Positions 17,611 to 27,750 are shown, counted from the stretch's first letter. The stretch: 64,000 nucleotides of DNA from Humidesulfovibrio mexicanus (GCF_900188225.1 NZ_FZOC01000002.1:62001-126000), one strand, 5' to 3'. Notes: a model not told the origin generated them from the sequence alone. Translations and numbers: made by a program.

Positions 17611-18716
17611 GTGCGGCTCCTGGACAGGTTGAGCAGGATGCCGACGCAGATGAAGGAGGCGAGCAGCGAACTGCCGCCGTAGCTGATGAAGGGCATGGGC
17701 ACGCCCTTGGGCGGCACGGTGCCCAGCACCACAGCCAGGTTGAGGCAGAAGCCCAGGGCCAGGATGACGCTCATGCCGAAGGCCGCGAAGCGCTCCATGA
17801 GGTCCTCCTGCAGGAAGGCCACCCGGAAGGCGCGGATGAGCATGAAGCCCACCAGGAGGAAAATGAGCGAGATGCCGAAGAATCCCAGCTCTTCGCCCAC
17901 AACGGCCATGATGAAGTCGTTGTGGGCCTCTGGCAGGAAGAAGAGTTTTTGCTTGCCTGCGCCAAGCCCCGCGCCGAAGAACTTGCCGGAGCCGAAGGCG
18001 TAGAGCGACTGCACCAGTTGGTAGCCTTCGTCCTTGGCCACGGCGAAGGGGTCCAGGAAGGCGGTCCAGCGCTTCAGCCTGTACGGGGCGGAGGCGATGA
18101 GCATCCATCCCGCCCAGGCGCTGATGGCGGCGGAAAGGAGCAAGTAGATGATGCGGGTGCCGCCAACGAAGCACATGAAGAACAGAATGAAGCACATGAA
18201 CGCCGCGCCGCCGAAGTCGGGCTGCATCATCAGCAGTCCGCACAGCACGCCGGTGACGGCGAAGGGTGGAATGACGCCCACGCTGAAGGACTTGGCCTGC
18301 ACCAGCTCCTGCTTTTTGGCGAAGAAGAAGGCCAGGTACAAGGCCAGGGCGATCTTGGCGAACTCCAGAGGCTGCAGCGAAAAGGGGCCCAGCGGTATCC
18401 AGCGGCGGCTGCCGCCGATGACCGCGCCCACCACCTGGCAGAGCACCAGGAGCGCCACGGCCAGGAACACCCACAGATACGTGTGGTTGAAGAAGAAGCC
18501 GCGTTTCACCCTCGCGCAGAAGATCATGACCCCGGTGCCCACAAGTGCGAACAGCGCTTGCTTCTTGAAAAACAGGTACTTGTCGCCGAAGAAGCGTTCG
18601 GCCATGATGCCGGAGCTGGAAAAGACCATGATGAGCCCGAACCCGGCCAGCAGCAGGGCCGAGAACAGCAGCCAGAAATCCATGGGATAGTATTGCACGT
18701 TGCGGCGCTGGTTCAT
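17607..18716 (-). CDS. ftsW: Lipid II polymerase FtsW (SEDS family)
   Basis: 369 aa with about ten transmembrane helices, the septal peptidoglycan glycosyltransferase that works with FtsI. SEDS marks are visible: RWIPLGPFSLQPLEFAKIALALYLA (about 120-145), the PDFGGAAF segment near 180, LPEAHNDFIMAVVGEELGF in the large loop and the end motif FISYGGSSLLASF. The ATG overlaps the murD stop by 4 bases, and the gene's own stop overlaps the murG start. Confidence 0.96.
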   Translation of the reverse strand: MNQRRNVQYYPMDFWLLFSALLLAGFGLIMVFSSSGIMAERFFGDKYLFFKKQALFALVGTGVMIFCARVKRGFFFNHTYLWVFLAVALLVLCQVVGAVIGGSRRWIPLGPFSLQPLEFAKIALALYLAFFFAKKQELVQAKSFSVGVIPPFAVTGVLCGLLMMQPDFGGAAFMCFILFFMCFVGGTRIIYLLLSAAISAWAGWMLIASAPYRLKRWTAFLDPFAVAKDEGYQLVQSLYAFGSGKFFGAGLGAGKQKLFFLPEAHNDFIMAVVGEELGFFGISLIFLLVGFMLIRAFRVAFLQEDLMERFAAFGMSVILALGFCLNLAVVLGTVPPKGVPMPFISYGGSSLLASFICVGILLNLSRSRT

Positions 18717-20053
18717 CGCCCACCCCCATGTTCGCTGGCGATGGCCTGGGCCACGCGGACGAAGTCGCGGCCGCGTTCGGTGTAGCTGGAATAGGCGTCG
18801 AAACTCGCCGTGGCGGGAGAAAGCAGGATCACGTCGCCCGGTTTGGCCTGGCCGAACTGGCGGCGCACCGCTGCTTCAAGGGTCTGGTCCCAGCTCACAG
18901 GGAAATGCGGGGCGAGCACGGGCTCGAACACCTCGCGCGCGGCGCCGAAGAGCCCGATGGACGCCACCCTGCCGGTGAGCGTGGGCAGCATGGAGGCGAC
19001 ATCGCCCCCCTTGAACACACCGCCCAGAAGCAGCCGCACCGGCCTGCCGAAGCTCTTCACCGCCGCGCACACCGAATCCAAAGTGGTCGCTTTGGAATCG
19101 TTGACGAACAGCACGCCGTTGGTCTCGCCAACGGGTTCGATGCGGTGGGCCAGGGCGTGGAACTCGGCCACGGCCTTGCGCGCCTGGGCCTCGGTGACGC
19201 CGAAGGGGCGCACCATGCGCCACGCGGCGGCGATGTTCTCGCGGTTGTGCGCGCCGGGCAGGCCGGGGCAGTCGAAGTCCGTGTCCTCGGCGGCAAAGCC
19301 TTCCACCCGCGCCTTGGTGAAGCCGCGAGCCACAAGCTCCGCGCGCATGGACTCGGGCACCACGGCGGTGCAGCCGTGGTCCTGCCGGGCAAAGAGCTGC
19401 AGCTTGGCCTGGAGGTACTCCTCCATGTCGGCGTGGTAGTCCAGGTGGTTGGCCGAGAAGTTCAGCAGGGCCGCCACGCGCGGCGCGAAGCTCCGGCAGT
19501 TCTGCAACTGGAAGCTGGAGATCTCGATGACCAGCACATCGGCCGCGCGTTCGGCCATGAGGTAGTCGCACAGCGGTGTGCCGATGTTGCCGCCGACAAA
19601 CACCGACAGTCCGGCGCTTTCCAGAATGCGGCCCACAAGGGTTGTCGTGGTGGTCTTGCCGTTGGTGCCGGTGATGGCGATGACCGGTTCGGTAAGGAAC
19701 CAGGAGGCGAATTCCATCTCCGCCACCACGCGGGCCGGGTCCACGTCCGCCAGCACAGGGGCAAGCTTCTTCACAGGCACGCCGGGGGAGAGCACCACAA
19801 GGTGCGCATCCGCGAACTGGGCCGGAGTGTGCGGCCCCGCCTCAAGCGTCAGGCCAACGGAAGCGGGGTCGGCATGGACCTTCTGGAGCACGCCTGGCGA
19901 GAGATCGGGCTTGGCGTCCACCAGCCGCACGCGCGCGCCGAGCGAAAGCAGGAAGCGGCACGCGGCCAATCCGGAGACCCCCGCCCCGACCACAACGGCC
20001 TGACGATTCTCGAAAATCTTTAGACTTTGAAAGATGCCGACTGTCCTGTCCAT
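18713..20053 (-). CDS. murD: UDP-N-acetylmuramoylalanine--D-glutamate ligase MurD
   Basis: 446 aa, which adds D-Glu to UDP-MurNAc-L-Ala. The N-terminal dinucleotide fold VVVGAGVSGLAACRFLL, the P-loop GTNGKTTTTTLVGR and the central LLNFSANHLDYHADMEEY are present. VNDSKATTLDSVCAAV is the typical MurD C-terminal motif. The ATG at 20053 is preceded by AGGTGAT at good spacing; a GTG at 20062 would add three residues. It directly follows mraY. Confidence 0.95.
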   Translation of the reverse strand: MDRTVGIFQSLKIFENRQAVVVGAGVSGLAACRFLLSLGARVRLVDAKPDLSPGVLQKVHADPASVGLTLEAGPHTPAQFADAHLVVLSPGVPVKKLAPVLADVDPARVVAEMEFASWFLTEPVIAITGTNGKTTTTTLVGRILESAGLSVFVGGNIGTPLCDYLMAERAADVLVIEISSFQLQNCRSFAPRVAALLNFSANHLDYHADMEEYLQAKLQLFARQDHGCTAVVPESMRAELVARGFTKARVEGFAAEDTDFDCPGLPGAHNRENIAAAWRMVRPFGVTEAQARKAVAEFHALAHRIEPVGETNGVLFVNDSKATTLDSVCAAVKSFGRPVRLLLGGVFKGGDVASMLPTLTGRVASIGLFGAAREVFEPVLAPHFPVSWDQTLEAAVRRQFGQAKPGDVILLSPATASFDAYSSYTERGRDFVRVAQAIASEHGGGR

Positions 20054-20062
20054 GCCGATCAC

Positions 20063-21139
20063 CTAGCGCAGCTTGAGCGTGCTCAGGGCCATCAAGGCCA
20101 TGAGGATGGAAAGGATCCAGAACCGGATGATGATCTTGGATTCCGGAATGCCCTTGAGTTCGAAGTGGTGGTGCAGGGGGGCCATGCGGAAGAAGCGTTT
20201 GCCGCCGGTCATCTTGAAGTAGCCCACCTGGAGGATGACCGAGAGGGTTTCAAAGACGAACACGCCGCCAACCAGCGCCAGGATGAGTTCCTGCTTGGCC
20301 AGCACGGCGATGAAGCCCAGCGTGCCGCCGAGCGAAAGGGAGCCCACGTCGCCCATGAACACCTGGGCCGGGTAGGCGTTGAACCACAGGAAGCCCAGGC
20401 CCGCGCCCACCAGCGCCCCGCAGAACACCGTCACCTCGCCCACGCCGGGCACGGGGGTGATGTTCAGGTACTGGGCGATGACCGCGTTGCCTGCGGCGTA
20501 GATGAACAGGGCGAAGCAGGCCGCGCTCACCACCACGGGGCCGATGGCCAGACCGTCCAGGCCGTCGGTGAGGTTCACGGCGTTGGAGGCGGCCACCAGC
20601 ACCAGCACGGCGAAGGGCACGTAGAAGAGCCCCAGGTTGGGGTGGATGTGTTTGAAAAAGGGCACCGAAAGCATGGTGGAGTAGGCGGGCTGGAACAGCA
20701 GCAGGGTGATGGCCGCGCCCGCCACCAAAAGCTGGCCGGCCAGCTTGGCGCGGGGCGAAATGCCCTTGTTCTGCTTCTTGACCACCTTGGTGTAGTCGTC
20801 CCAGAAGCCTACAGCGCCAAAGCCCAGGAAAACCAGCAGGGTGAGCCAGATGTAGACGTTCGTCAGGTCGGCCCAGAGCAGCACGCTGGGCACGAGGGCG
20901 GCGGCGATGATCAGGCCGCCCATGGTGGGAGTGCCTTCCTTGGCCTGGTGGCAGGTGACTTCCTGCAGGATGTGCTGGCGGCAGCGCAGGGCCTTGAGCC
21001 ATTCGATGAGCCTGGGGCCGAACAGAACGGAGATCACCAGCGCGGTGAGCAACGCGTACACGCTGCGGAAGGTGATGTAGCGGAAGACGTTGAACAGCGT
21101 GAACTGTGCCGCCAGGGGGACAAGCAGATGATAGATCAT
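20063..21139 (-). CDS. mraY: Phospho-MurNAc-pentapeptide transferase MraY
   Basis: 358 aa, a ten-helix membrane enzyme that moves phospho-MurNAc-pentapeptide from UDP to undecaprenyl phosphate to make lipid I. Signature elements are EGTPTMGGL near 75, the aspartate pair FWDDYTKV near 115, [13 protein letters not shown] near 190, [10 protein letters not shown] near 265 and the histidine motif [10 protein letters not shown] near 325. The ATG overlaps the murF stop by 4 bases. The length equals that of the E. coli enzyme within a few residues. Confidence 0.97.
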   Translation of the reverse strand: MIYHLLVPLAAQFTLFNVFRYITFRSVYALLTALVISVLFGPRLIEWLKALRCRQHILQEVTCHQAKEGTPTMGGLIIAAALVPSVLLWADLTNVYIWLTLLVFLGFGAVGFWDDYTKVVKKQNKGISPRAKLAGQLLVAGAAITLLLFQPAYSTMLSVPFFKHIHPNLGLFYVPFAVLVLVAASNAVNLTDGLDGLAIGPVVVSAACFALFIYAAGNAVIAQYLNITPVPGVGEVTVFCGALVGAGLGFLWFNAYPAQVFMGDVGSLSLGGTLGFIAVLAKQELILALVGGVFVFETLSVILQVGYFKMTGGKRFFRMAPLHHHFELKGIPESKIIIRFWILSILMALMALSTLKLR

Positions 21140-22530
21140 GCGCGCCCCCCCGTGTGTGCAAGGCCCGCCAGAAGCGCCTTGGCGTGTTCTTCCATGCGGC
21201 AGGAACGCGAGCCCTTCACCAGGATGGTGCCCCCGCCGGAAAGCCCGGCAAGGGCCTCAAGCACCTGGCCAGGTGCGTCCACGCGCGTCACGGCGACGCC
21301 GGGAGCGCCCTGGGCCACTGCCTGGGCGTATTCGCCCTGAAAAAATACGGAATCGGGCGCGGCTGCGGCGATGGCCGCGCCAAGCTCCCTGTGCGCTTCC
21401 ATTGCGCCGGGGCCAAGCTCCTTCATGTCGCCCAGCACCAGCACCAGTCGTTCCTTTCCCGCCAGCAGGCGCGCGGCCTCGATGCTGCGGCGCATGGACA
21501 GCGGGTTGGCGTTGTAGGTGTCGTCCACCACACGCCAGCACCCGGACTCGGCGCAGCAGAAGCGCTGGTCAGGCAGGTTCGCTCCTGCCAGGCCGGAGGC
21601 GATGCGTTCGGCGTCGAGTCCCAGCATGTGGCAGGCGCCGACAACGGCAGCGGCGTTCTCGGCGAAGTGCGCGCCGCAGGCGGGCAGCTCGGCCCAGAAG
21701 GCCTGTCCGTCCATGATGACTTCATAGAGCCCGCCGCCCTCTGACAGCGTTTCCTCGAAGCGTGCGTAATACTTGGCGAAGCTGTTTTTGGTGGAAAAGC
21801 CTTCCACGTCCGGCAGCAGGGCCTGGGCCTCGGTCCAAAGCTCCGGGTAGTCCATGCAGCACAAACCGCGCCCGCCGGGGGCCAGATGCCGCAAAAGCGA
21901 CGCCTTGGCGCGGGCCACGCCGGAGAGGTCGCCCAGGCCCTGCAAATGCGCGGGGCCGATGTTGAGCACCACGGCAAGGTCCGGGGCGATGATGGGGCCG
22001 AGTTCGTCCATGTCGCCGGGCTGGCTGATGCCCAGTTCCATGACCCAGGCGTCCTCCGTGCCATCGGCGGAGAGGATGGACAGGGGCAGGCCGATCTGGT
22101 TGTTGAAATTCTTGTGGTTCTTGGCCACGCGCAGCACGCCGCCCAGGGTCTGGGCCAGAAGCTCCTTCAGGGTCGTCTTGCCCGCCGTGCCGGTAACCGC
22201 CACCACCCTGGTCCCTTCGCGCGCGCCGAAGCGGTCGCGCCAGCAGCGGGCCAGGCGGCCCAGGGCCTTTTGCGTGTCGTCCACCACCACCACGGGGCAG
22301 GGCAGGCCCGGAAGCTCGCGGGCGGCCACGATGCACGCCGCGCCCGCCTGGGCGACGGTCTGGGCGAAGTCGTGGGCGTCGAACCGTTCCCCCCTGAGGC
22401 AGAAGAAGAGGTCGCCGGGGGCGACGGCGCGGCTGTCCGTGCACACGCGCAAGAGCTCCCGGTCCGCATCGGGACCGGAATACGCCTCGCCGTTCAGGCA
22501 CAGGACCACATCGCGCAGGGAGAGCTTCAT
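21136..22530 (-). CDS. murF: UDP-MurNAc-tripeptide--D-Ala-D-Ala ligase MurF
   Basis: 464 aa, which attaches D-Ala-D-Ala to complete the UDP-MurNAc-pentapeptide. The N-terminal substrate domain includes [17 protein letters not shown]. The P-loop [16 protein letters not shown], the [17 protein letters not shown] segment, the central [13 protein letters not shown] and the C-terminal [17 protein letters not shown] are all MurF marks. It overlaps murE and mraY by 4 bases each, so the three are translationally coupled. Confidence 0.96.
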   Translation of the reverse strand: MKLSLRDVVLCLNGEAYSGPDADRELLRVCTDSRAVAPGDLFFCLRGERFDAHDFAQTVAQAGAACIVAARELPGLPCPVVVVDDTQKALGRLARCWRDRFGAREGTRVVAVTGTAGKTTLKELLAQTLGGVLRVAKNHKNFNNQIGLPLSILSADGTEDAWVMELGISQPGDMDELGPIIAPDLAVVLNIGPAHLQGLGDLSGVARAKASLLRHLAPGGRGLCCMDYPELWTEAQALLPDVEGFSTKNSFAKYYARFEETLSEGGGLYEVIMDGQAFWAELPACGAHFAENAAAVVGACHMLGLDAERIASGLAGANLPDQRFCCAESGCWRVVDDTYNANPLSMRRSIEAARLLAGKERLVLVLGDMKELGPGAMEAHRELGAAIAAAAPDSVFFQGEYAQAVAQGAPGVAVTRVDAPGQVLEALAGLSGGGTILVKGSRSCRMEEHAKALLAGLAHTGGRA

Positions 22531-23981
22531 CCCTTGACCTCGTGCACCGCCCGCTTCACCGCTTCGACATCGGAGAAGGGGTGTTTGACATCGCCCACCT
22601 GCTGGTAGGCCTCGTGGCCCTTGCCCGCCACAAGCAGAGCGTCGCCGGGCTCAAGCAGGGCCACGGCCTTGAGCAGGGCCTGGTAGCGGTCGGCGTCCTC
22701 GATGACGCTCCTGGCCTTTTCCAGGCCGGGGCGCACATCGGCCATGATGGCCAGCGGATCTTCGTGGCGGGGGTTGTCCGAGGTGAGCACGCAGACGTCC
22801 GCCAGTTCGGCCACGGCGCGGCCCATGAGCGGCCGCTTGGTGCGGTCGCGATCGCCTCCGCAGCCGAACACGGTGATCAGCCGCTTGAAACCGGCGTTGC
22901 GCAGGGCGCGCTGCACGTTCACAAGCGCATCCGGCGTGTGGGCGTAGTCCACGAAGATGTCCAACCCATGGCTGTTGGACACGCGTTCCAGCCTGCCGGG
23001 GACCCCGGTGAAGGGGGCGAGCGGCTGCATGTCCGCCGGGCCCAGGCCCAGGCCCAGGGCCACGGCTTGCGCCGCCAGCAGATTGGAGGCGTTGTGCCTT
23101 CCCACCAGTCCGGACTTGAGGCTCCAGCACTTGCCTTCCCATTCCATGCGCAGATGCAGGCCGGTGGCCGTGCATTCCACCAGGCTACCGCGCAGCATGG
23201 GACCGTCGCCGCTTTGCGCGTCGTCCAGTGTGAAGCCCAGCGCGTCCGGGAATTCCTTCAGCAGCCGCGCGCCGTAAGGGTCGTCGGCATTTGCGGCCTT
23301 GTGCTTGTCCGGACGCGGGTATGCGCCGAAAAGCAGGCGTTTGGCCTGGTAGTACGTTTCGAAATCGTGGTGGTAGTCCAGGTGGTCCTGGGTCAGGTTG
23401 GTCAGCGCGGCGGCATCGAACTCCAGCCCGGCCACGCGCTTTTGGTGCAGGGCATGGGAGCTGGCCTCCATGATGACCGTATCCACCCCGGAGGCGGACA
23501 TCTGGGCGAAGAGCTCGTGCAGCCGCCAGCAGCCGGGGGTGGTCAGGCTGGCGTCCACGCTGTGGCCGGGCCAGCGGTAGGCCACTGTGCCCAGCACGCC
23601 CACGCTGCGGCCGCAGGCGGAAAGCAGGCCTTCCAGAAGGTAGCTCACCGTGGTTTTGCCGTTGGTGCCGGTTATGCCCACCACCTGCATGGCCTGCTCG
23701 CGGGTGTTGAAATAGGCGTCGGCGAGTTCGCCCAACGTTTCAGCCGGATCCTCCACGCGCACGAGCGAGACCTGGAGATCGCCCGGCACGGCCGTCTCCT
23801 GGTCGACAACGATCCAGGAAGCCCCGCGGGCGATGGCGTCGGCAAGGTATGCCGCGGCCTTGTCCACCGCGCTGGGCATGAGCACGAAAACCTCGCCGGG
23901 AAGCACCTTGCGCGAGTCTGTGCGGACCATGAGCCCCCTGCCGACAAGCGCCAGCAGTTCGTTGAAGCGCGGGCCGTTCAC
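22527..23981 (-). CDS. murE: UDP-MurNAc-dipeptide--2,6-diaminopimelate ligase MurE
   Basis: 484 aa. The P-loop is VGITGTNGKTTVSYLLEG (near 100-117), and the UDP-MurNAc-binding regions include EASSHALHQKRV and LTQDHLDYHHDFE. The C-terminal DNPR motif (TSDNPRHEDP), the mark of enzymes that add meso-diaminopimelate rather than lysine, predicts DAP-type peptidoglycan. TDSRKVLPGEVFVLM in the N-terminal domain is standard. It overlaps both ftsI and murF by 4 bases. Confidence 0.96.
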   Translation of the reverse strand: MNGPRFNELLALVGRGLMVRTDSRKVLPGEVFVLMPSAVDKAAAYLADAIARGASWIVVDQETAVPGDLQVSLVRVEDPAETLGELADAYFNTREQAMQVVGITGTNGKTTVSYLLEGLLSACGRSVGVLGTVAYRWPGHSVDASLTTPGCWRLHELFAQMSASGVDTVIMEASSHALHQKRVAGLEFDAAALTNLTQDHLDYHHDFETYYQAKRLLFGAYPRPDKHKAANADDPYGARLLKEFPDALGFTLDDAQSGDGPMLRGSLVECTATGLHLRMEWEGKCWSLKSGLVGRHNASNLLAAQAVALGLGLGPADMQPLAPFTGVPGRLERVSNSHGLDIFVDYAHTPDALVNVQRALRNAGFKRLITVFGCGGDRDRTKRPLMGRAVAELADVCVLTSDNPRHEDPLAIMADVRPGLEKARSVIEDADRYQALLKAVALLEPGDALLVAGKGHEAYQQVGDVKHPFSDVEAVKRAVHEVKG

Positions 23982-25978
23982 TGCTTGGCCTCCTTATCTC
24001 CCTGTCCCAGCCAGAGGATGAACCCTCCGTCCTTGGCCGTGGTTCCGCCATCTGGCCAGGGTTCGCCCGGTGCGGGCTTCTGGTTCGTTATTTCCATGCC
24101 GCCGCCCTTGAGCGAGGGCACGATGCCGCGTTTGCCGAGGACTTCCAGCGCCCTGCGCACGGACAGCCCCATGAGGTTCGGCACCGTGGCGCCGCCGCCT
24201 TCCGCAGTGGGCGGGTGCGGGGCGCGCGCGGTCATGCTGCTTTCGGAAACGTCCTCCTGCCTGGGGACTTTGGCCTCTGGCAGGCGGCCGTAATAGGCCA
24301 GTGTCTTGAGGGCGATGTCGCGCACGGCGGGGGCGGCCACCACGCCGCCATAGACCACCGGGGTGGGCTCGTCCACGGCGACCATGAAGATGAACTCCGG
24401 CTTCTCCGCAGGCACGATGCCGACAAAGCTGGCCACGATGCCTTCGCCATACCCCTTGCCAGCGCCGCCCACCTTCTGTGCGGTTCCGGTCTTGCCGGCC
24501 ATGCTGACTCCGGGAATGCGCGCCACCTTGCCGGTCCCGTCCTCCTCGACGACTTCGCGCATCATGGAAAGCACGCTGTCCGCGGTCTGCGCGCTGAACA
24601 CGCGCGCGGGCTCGGGCAGTTCCTCGGCCGGGGGATCGAGCACCAGGCGCAGCGGGCGCGCAACGCCCTTGTTGGCCAGGCAGAGGTAGGCCTTGGCCAT
24701 TTGTAGGCTGGTGACGCCGATGCCCTGTCCAAAGGACATGGCCGCCAGGTCGAATTCCGTCCATTCCTTGGCCTGGCGCAGGATGCCCGGCGATTCGCTG
24801 GGCAGCCCCAGGCCAGGGCGTTCGCCGAAGCCCAGGCCGCGCAGGGTGTTGTAGTAGGGCTGCGCGCCCAGGGCCAGGCCGATCTTGGCCGTGCCGATGT
24901 TGCTTGAGTAGCGCAGCACCCGGTTGGCCGAAAGCCAGCGATACGGGTGGGTGTCGCGGATGGTCTTGCCGCGCAGGGTCCATTTGCCGTTTTCGCAGTC
25001 GAAGACCTTGTTGGGGTCCACCACCTTGTTTTCCAGGGCGGAGGCAAAGAGGAAGGGCTTCATGGTGCTGCCCGGCTCGTAGATGTCCAGGGCGGCGCGG
25101 TTTCTGCGCACCGCGGGCTTGGTTTGCCGCGGGATGTTGGAATTGAAGAACGGGTAGTGGGCCAGGGCCAGGATGTCGCCCGTTTCCACGCGCACGACCA
25201 TGGCCATGCCCGAACGACCGTTGAAGCGCGTCACCGCGTCCGCAAGGGCCTGTTCGGCGGCGTCCTGCACAACGGTGTCGATGGTCAGCCGCACGTCTTG
25301 CCCGCGGATGTTCATCTCGCGGCCTTCGTCGTCCAGGTACAGCCTCCGGCCGGAGGCGTCGCGCTGGACCACGAACTTGGCGCGTCCACCGGCCATGCGT
25401 TCGTCAAAGAGGTTCTCGACGCCTTCCAGCCCCTTGCCGTCCACATCCACGAAGCCGAGCACCTGCCCGGCCAGGTGCCGGTTGGGATACATGCGGCGGA
25501 ATTCGCTGGTGAGGTGGATGCCCGGCAGATTGGCCTGCGCCAGGGCCTGGGCCTCGGCATCGTCGATTTGCCGCTTGACCCAGACGAAGCCCTTGCGCGA
25601 GGAGAGATCCTTCTGCAGGTTTTTCCTGGGAGCGCCCAGAATTTGCGCCAGCACCTGCGCGGTGCGGGCGGGGCTCTGTATCTCAACGGGCGAGGCGTAC
25701 ACGCTCTTGCTCTCCACGCTGGTGGCCAACAGGGCGTTGTTGCTGGCGTAAATGCGCCCGCGCTCGCCCAGTTCGAACTCCGTGGCCAGGTTCTGCTTGC
25801 CCGCCGCGGCGGAGAGCGTCGGCCCGAGGAAGAGCTGCACGTATCCCGCGCGGCACCACAAGGCCAGCCACAAGGACGCGAACACGAACGCGACGAAGAC
25901 CAGCTTGAGCCTGACCACGTCCGTCTTGGTTCGGGCCTCCTTGGGCCGCTTGCGCTCGATGCGACTTTTGACCGCCAT
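23978..25978 (-). CDS. ftsI: Septal peptidoglycan transpeptidase FtsI (class B PBP) with PASTA domain
   Basis: 666 aa. A cytoplasmic basic N-terminus and one transmembrane helix (about 25-45) precede the pedestal domain. The transpeptidase domain holds the catalytic S304 in STMK (304-307), SSN (358-360) and KTG (496-498). A C-terminal PASTA domain (about 600-660, VPNLMGLSVRRALEVLGKRG) is added, as in Gram-positive division PBPs rather than in E. coli FtsI. The enzyme cross-links septal peptidoglycan with FtsW and is the target of beta-lactams. It lies 18 bases after ftsL. Confidence 0.95.
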   Translation of the reverse strand: MAVKSRIERKRPKEARTKTDVVRLKLVFVAFVFASLWLALWCRAGYVQLFLGPTLSAAAGKQNLATEFELGERGRIYASNNALLATSVESKSVYASPVEIQSPARTAQVLAQILGAPRKNLQKDLSSRKGFVWVKRQIDDAEAQALAQANLPGIHLTSEFRRMYPNRHLAGQVLGFVDVDGKGLEGVENLFDERMAGGRAKFVVQRDASGRRLYLDDEGREMNIRGQDVRLTIDTVVQDAAEQALADAVTRFNGRSGMAMVVRVETGDILALAHYPFFNSNIPRQTKPAVRRNRAALDIYEPGSTMKPFLFASALENKVVDPNKVFDCENGKWTLRGKTIRDTHPYRWLSANRVLRYSSNIGTAKIGLALGAQPYYNTLRGLGFGERPGLGLPSESPGILRQAKEWTEFDLAAMSFGQGIGVTSLQMAKAYLCLANKGVARPLRLVLDPPAEELPEPARVFSAQTADSVLSMMREVVEEDGTGKVARIPGVSMAGKTGTAQKVGGAGKGYGEGIVASFVGIVPAEKPEFIFMVAVDEPTPVVYGGVVAAPAVRDIALKTLAYYGRLPEAKVPRQEDVSESSMTARAPHPPTAEGGGATVPNLMGLSVRRALEVLGKRGIVPSLKGGGMEITNQKPAPGEPWPDGGTTAKDGGFILWLGQGDKEAKQ

Positions 25979-25996
25979 CTTCCATGATCCTTGCCG

Positions 25997-26305
25997 TTAC
26001 TTGCCGTCTTCGGCGGACTGGGGCTTGCCCTGGTCCGTCATGATGCGCATTTGCCCCGGCCCCACGGGGATCAGCCCGTACACGGCGGCCAGCCGCTTCA
26101 GGCGATAGGGCGAAAGAAGATTGTTGCGCTCCACCTCAAGCTTGGTCGCCAGCGCCGTGCGGTTGCCCAGCTCCTTCTCCAGCTTGTTCAGGTCGTAGGC
26201 CAGGTCCATGCGCTCAATGTTGAGCCACACGCTGGAAAGCCCCAGCACAAGCACCCCCGCTATGGCCAGGAAAAAGGCCCCGACCCAGCCCTTGAGCCTG
26301 CTCAC
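25997..26305 (-). CDS. ftsL: FtsL-like divisome protein
   Basis: 102 aa. A short cytoplasmic N-terminus leads into one transmembrane helix (about 7-29). A predicted coiled coil follows (IERMDLAYDLNKLEKELGNRTALATKLEVERNNL split over about 30-65), then RLKRLAAVYGLIPVGPGQM, the conserved FtsL tail. Sequence identity in this family is low, so the call rests on size, topology and the place between rsmH and ftsI. The GTG start overlaps the rsmH stop by 4 bases. Confidence 0.85.
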   Translation of the reverse strand: MSRLKGWVGAFFLAIAGVLVLGLSSVWLNIERMDLAYDLNKLEKELGNRTALATKLEVERNNLLSPYRLKRLAAVYGLIPVGPGQMRIMTDQGKPQSAEDGK

Positions 26306-27276
26306 CGCGCACCTTCCGCGCCGGGCAGGCGCTCCGCCACGCGCAGCTTGGCGCTGCGGCTTCTGGGGTTGCGGTCCACTTCAAGCTGGGTGGGCTGCTG
26401 GGGCTTCTTGGTCAGCACCTTCAGAACCGGGATGCGGTCGCAGGTGCACACGGCCTGCTCAAGCGGACAGCGGCAGCCCTTGGCCCAATAGCGGAAACTC
26501 TCCTTCACCACGCGGTCCTCGGCGGAGTGGAAGGAGATGACGGCCACCCGGGCGCCCGGCTTCAGGCGGGTCACAATGCGTTCAAGAAAATACGACAATT
26601 CCTCAAGCTCATGATTCACGGCCATGCGCAGCCCCATGAAGGTGCGCGTGGCCGGGTGATTGCGCGCCTCGCGGCGGCGGTCGGGGGGGTACGCCCTGCT
26701 GACGATTTCCGCAAGCCGTGACGTGGTGGCGATCTCGGCCTGCTCGCGCGCGCGGATGATGGCCCGGGCGATCTTGCCGCCCAGCGGCTCCCCGCCCAGG
26801 TCGCGGATGATGCTCCTGAGGTCCTCGTAATGCGTCCGGTTTACGATGACCTTGGCCGAATCCATTCCGCTCGTGGCGTCCATGCGCATGTCCAGCGGCC
26901 CGTCCTGATGAAAGCTGAAGCCCCGCTCCGCCTCGTCCAACTGCAGCGAACTGACGCCCAGGTCCAGCATGGCCCCGTCCACCGCGTCCCAACCCGCCTC
27001 GTCCAAGGCTTCCTCGAACCTGCTGAAGGGCAGGTGGAAGGTCTTGGCGCGGCCGGGAAATTCCTCAAGACGCTTGCGGGCCAGGGCCAGCGCCTGCTCG
27101 TCGCGGTCCAGGCAAACCAGTTCGGCCGCGCCGCCGCTTGCCCGCAGAATGCCCAGGCTGTGCCCGGCCAGACCCAGGGTTCCGTCCAGGTAGCGCCCGC
27201 CCGGACGGGGAGAGAGATGCCCCACCACCTCTTCGAGCATCACCGGGATGTGGGGAACCTTTTCAGCCTCGGACAT
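26302..27276 (-). CDS. rsmH: 16S rRNA (cytosine-1402-N4) methyltransferase RsmH
   Basis: 324 aa, formerly MraW. The N-terminus VPHIPVMLEEVVGHL, the SAM-binding loop DGTLGLAGHSLGIL (about 32-45), the acidic LDLGVSSLQLDEAERGF and the C-terminal ISFHSAEDRVVKESFR with a Cys-containing CRCPLEQAVCTC segment are all diagnostic. It methylates the P-site C1402 of 16S rRNA with RsmI. It is the second gene of the dcw operon, 13 bases after mraZ. Confidence 0.96.
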   Translation of the reverse strand: MSEAEKVPHIPVMLEEVVGHLSPRPGGRYLDGTLGLAGHSLGILRASGGAAELVCLDRDEQALALARKRLEEFPGRAKTFHLPFSRFEEALDEAGWDAVDGAMLDLGVSSLQLDEAERGFSFHQDGPLDMRMDATSGMDSAKVIVNRTHYEDLRSIIRDLGGEPLGGKIARAIIRAREQAEIATTSRLAEIVSRAYPPDRRREARNHPATRTFMGLRMAVNHELEELSYFLERIVTRLKPGARVAVISFHSAEDRVVKESFRYWAKGCRCPLEQAVCTCDRIPVLKVLTKKPQQPTQLEVDRNPRSRSAKLRVAERLPGAEGAR

Positions 27277-27289
27277 TTCCGCTCTCCCC

Positions 27290-27739
27290 CTAGAAGGGCA
27301 GCTTTATATTGGCCTGGGCCATCTCCGTGGAGACGTCCTCGGGGGTTTGCTCAAGAAGGGCCTCGAAGCGGTCCTTGTCCCATATTTCCATGCACTTGCC
27401 GCCGCCAACCAGCACCACGTCGCGGTCAAGGCGTCCGCTTTTGCGCAGGTGCGTGGGCAGTTGGATGCGGCCCTGCTTGTCGAGCACCACCTCCACGTAA
27501 CCGGCAAAGGCCACGCGGCGGATGTTCTGCAGGGTGGGCGAGGGGGTGGCGGGCTTCTCCAGCTCGGCCACGAAGGCGTCCCACTGGGCCGGGGTGATGC
27601 CGATGATCTGCCCCTGGTAGATGGTCAGCACCAGCCGCCCGTCCTGCGATTCCGCCAGGAACTGGTCGCGGAACTCCGGGGTCAGCATGAGCCGACCCTT
27701 GGGATCCAGACTGCGGTGTGCGTGGCCAAGAAGTCTCAC
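27290..27739 (-). CDS. mraZ: Transcriptional regulator MraZ
   Basis: 149 aa with two SpoVT/AbrB-like halves: LLGHAHRSLDPKGRLMLTPEFRDQ near the start and YVEVVLDKQGRIQLPTHLRK near residue 80. Each carries the DxxGR motif of the MraZ fold. MraZ forms a ring and represses its own dcw operon by binding repeats in its promoter. The GTG start is preceded by GAGGGGAA. Four perfectly spaced repeat boxes just upstream (27751-27790) strongly support autoregulation here. Confidence 0.95.
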   Translation of the reverse strand: MRLLGHAHRSLDPKGRLMLTPEFRDQFLAESQDGRLVLTIYQGQIIGITPAQWDAFVAELEKPATPSPTLQNIRRVAFAGYVEVVLDKQGRIQLPTHLRKSGRLDRDVVLVGGGKCMEIWDKDRFEALLEQTPEDVSTEMAQANIKLPF

Positions 27740-27750
27740 GTGTTCCCCTC

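Noticed and set aside
18713-20062. GTG start at 20062 for murD
   Set aside because: The ATG at 20053 has a better placed AGGTGAT; the difference is three residues.
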